A program made the position numbers and the translations under genes. A stretch of 64,000 nt of DNA from Cognatundibacterium luofuense (GTDB lineage: Bacteria; Pseudomonadota; Gammaproteobacteria; Burkholderiales; Burkholderiaceae_D): assembly GCF_018139685.1 (NCBI RefSeq), contig NZ_JAGSPN010000018.1:1-64000 (forward strand), in the 5' to 3' direction. Shown piece by piece: positions 1 to 8,586 of the stretch; positions within the stretch are counted from its first letter, which is position 1; every line of letters starts with the position of its first letter. Under the pieces are notes generated by a model. The model did not search any database, was not told the DNA's origin, and worked only from the letters and a program-made list of their open reading frames with translations.

Positions 1-130
1 ACGCCAGCCGGGTCATCGCCGGCTGGATCGGGTTCTACAACAACCAGCGTCCACATCAGGCGCTGGGGATGAAAACACCCGCTGAGGCATTTGCTTTAGC
101 AGCCTAAGTTGAGCAGGAATCGCTGGGGCA
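1..130 (+). mobile_element. right end of an IS3-family insertion sequence
   Basis: The window opens inside an insertion sequence. The transposase end is followed by a 23-base tail that finishes in GAATCGCTGGGGCA. IS3-family elements end in CA, so position 130 is the likely right terminus. Immediately beyond it, at 131, begins the stop codon of a truncated minus-strand reading frame, as expected for an insertion boundary. The left end lies outside the window, so the inverted repeat cannot be confirmed. Confidence 0.7.
3..107 (+). CDS. IS3-family transposase OrfB, C-terminal end (cut by window edge)
   Basis: Thirty-four codons remain. They contain the motif GFYNNQRPHQALGMKTPAEA, which is the classical C-terminus of the rve/DDE integrase domain of IS3-family OrfB transposases. 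The terminal catalytic Glu lies upstream of the window. The stop codon is TAA at 105-107. Only the tail is visible, so the subgroup and whether the full element is intact cannot be judged. Confidence 0.9.
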   Translation, partial: ASRVIAGWIGFYNNQRPHQALGMKTPAEAFALAA

Positions 131-205
131 TTACAATTCCTCAATAGCAGCAAGTGATGCTTCAACAGAACCGCTATCATTCGCAAGAATTTCCAATAAA
201 CTCAT
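131..205 (-). pseudogene. 24-codon gene remnant cut by the IS element
   Basis: A short frame begins MSLLEILANDSGSVEASL and its TAA stop (131-133) abuts the presumed IS terminus at 130. A purine-rich GGGG sequence lies about 10 bases upstream of the ATG. The stop is probably created at the insertion junction, so this is likely the 5' stub of a longer gene. From its position it may be another gene of the toxin/immunity array. The product is not recognised. Confidence 0.4.
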
Positions 206-212
206 TTGAAAG

Positions 213-274
213 AGCCCCGCACTTCCACGACATTTCGGCTCTGATTGCCTGGTGTGGGACGGAAGTGAGGGGCT
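213..274. terminator. long imperfect hairpin downstream of the 104-aa gene
   Basis: Arms AGCCCCGCACTTCC (213-226) and GGAAGTGAGGGGCT (261-274) pair over 14 positions with one mismatch and enclose a 34-base loop. A run of A residues follows on the plus strand. It could terminate transcription or be a repeat scar. The 98 bases from 275 to 371 contain nothing I recognise. Confidence 0.4.
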
Positions 275-371
275 GCAAAAAGAACTATACGCGATTCGGT
301 TTGGACACGTCCCGATAGGCGATGAACTTATACACGGCTTTTGGTCAGTAGTGAATCACTGCAGTGGTCAC

Positions 372-686
372 CTAAACAATCTCTGCGCCATCTGACGTGA
401 TCCTTGCTTCAGCCACGATGGTGCTCCCTGCCGTAATCATCAAAATCTCCCCTGAAGGCGGAAGTCTTCCTTCCATTTCTTCGGCAAGTGCATATATCTT
501 CGCTTTGTTCCATGCGCCCGAGCATCCAGCACTCCTAGAAAATTTCACATAGACGCTAAATAGGTCGTCGCGTCCGAGAGCCTGCCGAAACGCGGTAAGA
601 CCTGCGCTAGGTTGGTTCGTCGGATCGGAAATTAACCATTTCAAATCGGCTATTACAAAGCGGCGCGGCTTGGTCACAGGACTCAT
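372..686 (-). CDS. putative immunity protein of the adjacent toxin tail
   Basis: This 104-residue soluble protein has no signal peptide or membrane segment. It starts 4 bases inside the end of the upstream toxin frame (the ATGA overlap at 683-686), so the two are translationally coupled. A small gene directly after a toxin tail is the standard arrangement of polymorphic toxin immunity genes, and the role is inferred from that position alone. I do not recognise the family. The protein ends with a hydrophobic stretch, GEILMITAGSTIVAEARI. Confidence 0.6.
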   Translation of the reverse strand: MSPVTKPRRFVIADLKWLISDPTNQPSAGLTAFRQALGRDDLFSVYVKFSRSAGCSGAWNKAKIYALAEEMEGRLPPSGEILMITAGSTIVAEARITSDGAEIV

Positions 687-1120
687 TTCAATACACTCCC
701 ATTCAAGGCATCAATGCGACCGCGACGGTTGATCTCATCAAGAAGTTTGGCATCCGCCGACCTAGCCGGGCCAATACCATCCAACCTAGGATCCCTCATC
801 ATTTTTGAAGTCAAGTCATTCGGGACTCTAACCCGAATGGTGAAGACCGCTTCCTTATCAAATCCAAAGAATTTCTTACCCCAAGCAGCCGCATCTGCCG
901 CTGATTCGGCAAACCACTTGTTCCCCATAGAGCCACCACTTGGCGTGAACTTCCCGAGATTAGCTATGCTCTCCAGCTCTGCACGCGAAACTGCTCGGTA
1001 TAAGGTGGTGTATTCCGACGCAGCACCTCCAAGCGGCAACGCCGACAACAAACCAGTCTTCGCAAGCTCTGGATAATAACTATTTCCTGCTTCCGCCACA
1101 CCTTGCGCGGCACCTTGCAT
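683..1120 (-). CDS. orphan polymorphic-toxin C-terminal domain, ADP-ribosyltransferase-like
   Basis: The toxin-like part begins about residue 38 of the 145-residue protein with LYRAVSRAELESIANLGKF. It continues through SMGNKWFAES, AAWGKKFF and a conserved LDGIGPARS. This layout (Tyr-Arg near the start, Gly-Lys-Trp-Phe-Ala-Glu-Ser, then LDGIGPAR) is seen in toxin tails of Rhs and CDI proteins that I associate with an ART-like fold; the fold is from memory and not proven. There is no secretion or carrier domain, so it is an orphan tail. The frame stays open upstream to 1171 through the terminal inverted repeat of the neighbouring element. I chose the ATG at 1120 because it lies just outside that repeat. 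Confidence 0.6.
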   Translation of the reverse strand: MQGAAQGVAEAGNSYYPELAKTGLLSALPLGGAASEYTTLYRAVSRAELESIANLGKFTPSGGSMGNKWFAESAADAAAWGKKFFGFDKEAVFTIRVRVPNDLTSKMMRDPRLDGIGPARSADAKLLDEINRRGRIDALNGSVLK

Positions 1121-1389
1121 AAGGCCGTAAGGCGTATCCCGCACTGCGAAGGGCGCATTGCAATGCGCCAAACCTTATTATTTTACTATTTCAACATCAA
1201 AATGCGGTGTTCAGCATAGCGATCTGACGGTCGTCGGCAGAAAATCTGGGCTTGTGGAAAATTGAAATGACGATATTTGCACAGATGTCAGAACCAACCG
1301 CCGTTTTGCATTTTTAGTCGCAGCCCGGCATCATTCTCATTCGGCGCATTGCAATGCGCCCTACGAGGTAAGGGATACGCCTTACGACC
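1121..1389 (+). repeat. MITE-like element, copy 1 (contains core repeat copy 1)
   Basis: The left end AAGGCCGTAAGGCGTATCC and the right end GGATACGCCTTACG are inverted copies. Each is followed inward by the perfect palindrome GGCGCATTGCAATGCGCC (1152-1169 and 1342-1359). The centre carries the core repeat (AATGCGGTGTTCAGCATAGC, then GGTCGTCGGCAGAAAATC, then ATGACGATATTTGCACA). No reading frame inside resembles a transposase. Near-identical elements lie at 2416-2676 and 3141-3392. It separates the ART-like toxin gene from the 207-residue protein gene. Confidence 0.85.
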
Positions 1390-1431
1390 CTACCTGGCTG
1401 ATGGGTGACCCCGCGCTTTCTTCGCTCTTCG

Positions 1432-2055
1432 TTACGGCCTTAAAGCGCCCAAGAGTTTCGATGCATCTTGATAAGTAACGCTATCCGGATCCGACTTGCG
1501 CATGCATTCCTGTAATAGCTCTATTACATTCTTTTGATCCGAATCTTTCGCCGTTCCTGACCGAACCACTTCTCCATATTTCAAAGCCACCCGACATAAT
1601 ATCAAATCGTCATCTGCGCGCTTAACGTAAAAGGTTCTAACGAGTTCCAAATTTATGGGGCCGCAATACCCACCAAGATAAAAATACATGGCCTCAAGTG
1701 ACATTGCTTGCGGGTCTTTAGCTACCACATCTGACAGAATTTTTTCAGCGGATCGAGGTGAAAATTGCTTCCCATCCCCGCATTCATCCAGTGCTCGTGA
1801 CACCGCCCGTCTGTCGCCGCGCTCGGCTGCGGTGCGCAACCAATCATTGGACTTCACTGGATCACGGCCCTCAAAATATAGCGCCAGATTATAAGCAGAA
1901 CCCGGATCGCCTTTTTCAGCATTTTGCTCATTGCACTTGACGCAATATGGGCTGTAATCATATGCCAGCTGGTCTTGACATCTTTCGAATCCGAAATAGT
2001 ACCCAGCAAAAACAATCGCAATTAGCAGGGATAAGAAGATCGTTTTCTTTTGCAT
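1432..2055 (-). CDS. membrane-anchored Sel1/TPR-like protein, putative immunity protein
   Basis: This 207-residue protein opens with a Lys-rich start and one hydrophobic segment (residues 6-20, FLSLLIAIVFAGYYF), so it is either anchored or exported. Four Cys lie near residues 26-41. The following SAYNLALYFEGRDP and NDWLRTAAERGDRRAVSRAL units have the Ala/Gly spacing of Sel1-type repeats. It starts 3 bases after the end of a decayed toxin tail, so an immunity role is likely by position. Its stop codon lies within AAGGCCGTAA, the first ten bases of the neighbouring element's terminal repeat. Confidence 0.6.
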   Translation of the reverse strand: MQKKTIFLSLLIAIVFAGYYFGFERCQDQLAYDYSPYCVKCNEQNAEKGDPGSAYNLALYFEGRDPVKSNDWLRTAAERGDRRAVSRALDECGDGKQFSPRSAEKILSDVVAKDPQAMSLEAMYFYLGGYCGPINLELVRTFYVKRADDDLILCRVALKYGEVVRSGTAKDSDQKNVIELLQECMRKSDPDSVTYQDASKLLGALRP

Positions 2056-2057
2056 GA

Positions 2058-2430
2058 TTATTTACCAGGCGGTGTAGGAGTTTGTGAAACCACAGAGCCA
2101 TCTGACCCAAAGGTCCTCCATGGCATCTGGTTGAAAATATTGGGAATGGCTTGACCAAGTACGTTCTCATAAGATCCGGTGCCACTGGTTAAACCACCGA
2201 ATAATCCAACAGTGTAATTCCAAATAAATGACGTAGGCGCGGTCAAATAAACACCAAGTCTCTATGCAATTTAACTGCCAATTCCATTCGAGTCTCGGCC
2301 AGCGTTACAGGCGTCAATGATAATGGGCATATACTTTTGCCATGCACCTGAATTGGACGCCAAATCTGCGACACCATTCGCATTCATTCCGATCGGAAAA
2401 GCCCCTCTCTTTTGCAAGGCTGTAAGGCTG
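2058..2430 (-). pseudogene. decayed caspase-like toxin tail with two in-frame stops
   Basis: Reading one frame through from about 2430 gives RGAFPIGMNANGVADL, then KYMPIIIDACNAGRD, then (after TAA and TAG) RLGVYLTAPTSF, IWNYTVGLFGGL and MPWRTFGSDG. The D-A-C-N-A-G box after a hydrophobic strand is the catalytic-Cys signature of caspase-fold peptidases. The following LTAPTSF..GLFGG pattern matches what I recall of caspase-like toxin tails. The two stops lie between the Cys box and the LTAPTS block. A downstream 62-codon frame (TTG start at 2246) could still be translated but lacks the catalytic centre. The assignment rests on motif recall. Confidence 0.5.
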
Positions 2431-2676
2431 CATAGGGCGCATTGCAATGCGCCAAACCTTATTATTTTACTTTTTCAACATCAAAATGCGGTGTTCAGCA
2501 TAGCGATCTGACGGTCGTCGGCAGAAAGTCTCGGCTTGTAGAAAATTGATATGACGATATTTGCACATATTTCAGCACCAACCATTTTTTTGCATTTTTT
2601 AGTCGCGGCCCGGCATCATTCCCATTCGGCGCATTTCAATGCGCCTTACGAGGTAAGGGATACGCCTTACGGCCTT
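2416..2676 (+). repeat. MITE-like element, copy 2 (contains core repeat copy 2)
   Basis: It has the same architecture as 1121-1389. The left terminal repeat has decayed (AAGGCTGTAAGGCTGCAT) but its palindrome GGCGCATTGCAATGCGCC is intact. The right palindrome has one change (GGCGCATTTCAATGCGCC) and is followed by an intact GGATACGCCTTACGGCCTT. The central core repeat sits at 2484-2567. Its left end overlaps the 5' remnant of the caspase-like toxin frame. Confidence 0.85.
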
Positions 2677-2867
2677 GGCGCAAGTAGATGAACACTGGCA
2701 GCGAACCACGGCTAGTTTTAGGCTGGAAGGCCGCCACGCAACCAAGTGCGACGCGTTTATTTGGCGTCGCACTGATTTGCTCATACTTGATTAGATTTGC
2801 TGGGTATCTCTTCGGCCGGAATGGTGAAATAGATGATGCCCATTACACCTTACCAATTCATTCCGCC
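2677..2867. other. 191 bp spacer without recognisable gene
   Basis: Short frames exist on both strands but none has a supported start or family resemblance. The segment lies between the second MITE-like element and the end of the small putative immunity gene, so it may be the degraded remainder of a cassette. Confidence 0.5.
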
Positions 2868-3089
2868 TTACAGATTTAACTTCAAATCCACACTTTGTTG
2901 ATTTTTTATAGCAATACCTATAGCGTCTTTCCAATCTTCCCAGATTGCTGGATCAACAGGTAAGCCATCATTCAACATACTCATGCTTGAGAGTAACTGA
3001 CCAATATCTTCTGATTTAGTCAAATCAAAATATCGATCTAAAAACACAAACATTGCTCTATATGCCAAGACCTCATTGAATAATTCCAT
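2868..3089 (-). CDS. small putative immunity protein
   Basis: This 73-residue protein starts at the ATG at 3089; an upstream TTG at 3107 is possible but less likely. It contains the run AYRAMFVFLDRYFDLTKSED, then IGQLLSSMSMLNDGLPVDP and WEDWKDAI. I recall this pattern from small proteins next to contact-dependent inhibition and Rhs toxin tails, but know no named family. No toxin partner remains in this cassette, which lies between MITE copies 2 and 3. The stop codon lies in GTAAGGCGGA, which resembles the terminal repeat GTAAGGCGTA. Confidence 0.6.
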   Translation of the reverse strand: MELFNEVLAYRAMFVFLDRYFDLTKSEDIGQLLSSMSMLNDGLPVDPAIWEDWKDAIGIAIKNQQSVDLKLNL

Positions 3090-3140
3090 GATTCTTATCT
3101 TTTTCAAAAGAAATACACGTTACCAACGGCGAATTGATTT

Positions 3141-3392
3141 AAGGCCATAAGGCGTATCCTGCAATGCGCCAAATCTTATTATTTTACCTTTTTAACATCA
3201 AATTGCGGTGTTCAGCATAGCGATCTGACGGTCGTCGGCAGAAAGTCTGGGCTTGTGGAAAATTGAGATGACGATATTTGCACATATTTCAGAACCAACC
3301 GCCGTTTTGCATTTTTAGTCGCAGCCCGGCATCATTCTCATTCGGCGCATTGCAATGCGCCCTACGAGGTAAGGGATACGCCTTACGGCCTT
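3141..3392 (+). repeat. MITE-like element, copy 3 (contains core repeat copy 3)
   Basis: The left terminal repeat AAGGCCATAAGGCGTATCC is followed by a shortened palindrome. The core repeat occupies about 3203-3285. The right palindrome GGCGCATTGCAATGCGCC (3344-3361) and GGATACGCCTTACGGCCTT (3374-3392) are intact. The right terminus supplies two bases of the stop codon of the next minus-strand gene. Confidence 0.85.
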
Positions 3393-3900
3393 AGAAAGCC
3401 TTGCGGAGATAGGCCGATAAGTCATTCTCCGGCGTAAAGGGTAGCGAGAGAAATGGCGCTTCTATTGCAAGCGTGTAGACATCGGCGCCGGGCACAATCG
3501 TGAGTTGATCCCCGCTGCCCGTGCGCATGGAAAAACCGCATTCCGCCTCATAATCATCTGAGGTGTAGACAAGCTTTTGTACTTCCCTCACATCTAACCA
3601 AGATGACGGCAAGCTAATCAATTCCGGCACACCCTCTGCGTTGGCCAATTCAAACGTGAGTGTGCCAATTTCCTCCCAGGCGCCGAGGTCATGCATATCT
3701 ACACCAACTCTGAGTGTCCGGCCGTCACCCAATCGCAACCATAATGTCGCAGGCGACCCAACTCCAGGGACATTCACCGAGTAGGCAGTTAAGCCGCTGC
3801 TCAATCCGGCAGCCAATGAGGGTACGGAAGCCACGCCAAGACACAACACTGCTTTGCGACTGTTTTCATTCAGTAGTGTCAGTACCATTTTATGTTCCAC
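3391..3900 (-). CDS. putative secreted or anchored immunity-type protein
   Basis: This 169-residue protein (GTG at 3900; an in-frame ATG at 3888 is equally possible) has an N-terminal Arg-Lys followed by a hydrophobic stretch AVLCLGVASVPSLAAG. This suggests an export signal or a single anchor. The rest is acidic and probably beta-rich. It starts 20 bases after another putative immunity gene on the same strand, so the two probably form one unit. I do not recognise the family, and the immunity role is inferred from position. The stop codon falls at the terminal repeat of MITE copy 3. Confidence 0.5.
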   Translation of the reverse strand: MEHKMVLTLLNENSRKAVLCLGVASVPSLAAGLSSGLTAYSVNVPGVGSPATLWLRLGDGRTLRVGVDMHDLGAWEEIGTLTFELANAEGVPELISLPSSWLDVREVQKLVYTSDDYEAECGFSMRTGSGDQLTIVPGADVYTLAIEAPFLSLPFTPENDLSAYLRKAF

Positions 3901-3920
3901 TAAGAAGCATGATGGGCTGA

Positions 3921-4211
3921 TTATGCTGTCAAGCCATCAAAAGGGAGAGCAAACTTTGCTGCCACGATCTGAATTACGTCTCCGGATTGCATTTCAATTT
4001 TCAGCTGCTTGAGCCCTGATGGAAGCTCTTCAATTTCGTGAACATCATTAACACTCACGCTTGACCCCCATGCATTATTCCGTGGGACAGATAACTCCGT
4101 CACTCCATCGGCTACCAATGTCCTTACAGCTGAAACCGAGTCATTTAATTCAAGTACGACCCGTGCCAATTCCCACTCAAAGTTGACGTTCTTAAGTGTC
4201 CAGTCATGCAT
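3921..4211 (-). CDS. small putative immunity protein (MHDWTL-type)
   Basis: This 96-residue protein starts MHDWTLKNVNFEWELARVVL. The frame is open further upstream, but the ATG at 4211 has a GAGG ribosome site 8-11 bases before it and follows a toxin remnant that ends at 4226. The MHDWTL start, the alternating hydrophobic pattern and LVADGVTELSVPRNNAWG match small proteins I recall as orphan immunity proteins in Proteobacteria. No biochemical role can be read from the sequence. Confidence 0.6.
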   Translation of the reverse strand: MHDWTLKNVNFEWELARVVLELNDSVSAVRTLVADGVTELSVPRNNAWGSSVSVNDVHEIEELPSGLKQLKIEMQSGDVIQIVAAKFALPFDGLTA

Positions 4212-4225
4212 TAGCAACCTCAATT

Positions 4226-4411
4226 CTATTTTTTGACGCCAATTGGAAGGTGTTTCGCTGGCGATTCGGCAGACACCCAATTCCCATCAATACCCAGTCG
4301 GTTCCCTGAAGAATAGATTACGTTGACATAGTAAATCGTGATGCCATCCGGGCGGGTCTGACAGAGACTGGTCAGCGAACCCTGCTCCACCACTTCGCGT
4401 GCATAAAAAAT
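4226..4411 (-). pseudogene. toxin-tail remnant upstream of the MHDWTL immunity gene
   Basis: An open frame with no proper start reads AREVVEQGSLTSLCQTRPDG, ITIYYVNVIYSSGNRLGI and DGNWVSAES. It ends at TAG (4226-4228), 14 bases before the immunity start. Its upstream part runs into the galU terminator stem. The position immediately 5' of an immunity gene suggests it is the last ~55 residues of a lost toxin. The family is not recognised. Confidence 0.4.
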
Positions 4412-4444
4412 GCGCTGTTTTCGTATAAGGAAAACAGCGCATTT
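4408..4444 (-). terminator. intrinsic terminator of galU
   Basis: A perfect 15-bp stem, AAATGCGCTGTTTTC (4408-4422) with GAAAACAGCGCATTT (4430-4444), encloses a 7-base loop. It is followed on the minus strand by a run of T. It sits 53 bases beyond the galU stop and separates the core operon from the toxin/immunity array. Confidence 0.85.
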
Positions 4445-4496
4445 CAGAACCAGGTCAGCCCGGCGAATAACCAGGCTACATCAGGGGCAAGCCGGA

Positions 4497-7440
<2,944 letters not shown>

Positions 7441-8586
7441 TCAGCTGAACAAACGCAATGCGCGCGGAGAACCTGCAGGAATCTGCGCCTCTTCCATCGC
7501 TGCATAAAATTCCTGTACCTGCTGGGCAATTTCTTCCAGCGAACTGTCAGGAATACGGTGATGGCCATCGTCCACCACCACACCATTCAGACGCGCTGCC
7601 AGAGATTTTGCACAAGCCGTCATCGCGCCGAAAGCGTCACGAGCAGGAGCAACACATGGAACGTCCAACAACAGCGTCAGTTTGACTGTTTGTGTGTCAC
7701 TGACTTCCGTATTCAGCGACAAGGTAAACAATGAGCCACCATCACCATCCGGCATCATCAGACGACCATCAGGACGCTGATCAAAGCCCATTTTTTCCAG
7801 CGCAGCCAGCAAAGTATGCAATGCCCACGGCGCGCCGGTCGTTACGACATTCACGCTCAGTTGCGCATCATGTTCCGCAACAAATTGCTGCAGCTCACGC
7901 GCGTTGTTGATGATGCGTGTCATGTCCGGCACATCAGGGTGCGCGCCAAGGTTGTCGGCAGCCGCGCGCAGCTTCATCACGAATTCAGAATATTCCAGTT
8001 CATTCAGCGGACCGCTGCGGCTGACAGTACGAATACCGGCAAGTACGGTGGTATATGCATGGGCAACAGAAATCAGATCTTTGTCCCCGTCAGCAGTAAT
8101 ACCGATGAAGTGCACCGGCTTTTTACCGACATAGCGCAATTCATGCAATTCCTGCAGAATTTTTTCACCTTTCACAGGATGATCAAATTCCAGCGGTACC
8201 ACGCAATCGATTAATTCATCGACCGGTAAATCTTTCTTGCCGACTGGTTTTGCAACCGGAATTGCATCCGTTTCTTCAGAACTATCTTCACCTGTTTCAG
8301 TGCCGCGGACATCATCTGCAGTCACTGTATCCGCGTTATGCGAACTGACGTCAGCAGTCTGTTCAGACTTTTTCTGTCTGACCGGTTGCTGCTCCGCGGG
8401 CTCGTCCAGCGAAGGCTCCTGCCTTACTTCTGCCTGATCAGCTTTCAGTAAAACATCGTCATCGCCATCACCGAATGCGGTGTCCACGGTCTTTCTGGCT
8501 TTGTACTCCTGCCAGCGGTTATAGGCAAACAAACCCACGACCAGTGTGCCACCGATACCAAATAAACTTAACTGTAAGTCAGTCAT
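7441..8586 (-). CDS. zipA: cell division protein ZipA-like
   Basis: The protein is a membrane anchor for the FtsZ ring. It has 381 residues. A single N-terminal transmembrane segment (LSLFGIGGTLVVGLFAYNRW, residues 6-25) is followed by a basic stretch and then a long acidic, Gln/Glu-rich linker. The C-terminal ZipA FtsZ-binding domain runs from about residue 230 and includes VNVVTTGAPWALHTLLAALE and LTLLLDVPCVAPARDAFGAM. The start overlaps the smc stop by 4 bases (ATGA), indicating coupling. Position between smc and ligA is typical for Burkholderiales, which supports the call where sequence similarity is weak. Confidence 0.9.
   Translation of the reverse strand: MTDLQLSLFGIGGTLVVGLFAYNRWQEYKARKTVDTAFGDGDDDVLLKADQAEVRQEPSLDEPAEQQPVRQKKSEQTADVSSHNADTVTADDVRGTETGEDSSEETDAIPVAKPVGKKDLPVDELIDCVVPLEFDHPVKGEKILQELHELRYVGKKPVHFIGITADGDKDLISVAHAYTTVLAGIRTVSRSGPLNELEYSEFVMKLRAAADNLGAHPDVPDMTRIINNARELQQFVAEHDAQLSVNVVTTGAPWALHTLLAALEKMGFDQRPDGRLMMPDGDGGSLFTLSLNTEVSDTQTVKLTLLLDVPCVAPARDAFGAMTACAKSLAARLNGVVVDDGHHRIPDSSLEEIAQQVQEFYAAMEEAQIPAGSPRALRLFS

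Noticed and set aside
2688-2879. 63-codon plus-strand frame after MITE copy 2
   Set aside because: It begins in the spacer, ends at the immunity gene on the other strand and has no recognisable family; its hydrophobic stretch alone is not enough.
1121-3392. CRISPR array interpretation of the spaced repeats
   Set aside because: Repeats are ~260 bp with inverted ends, spacing is irregular (over 700 bp) and the intervals hold genes; no cas genes are present.
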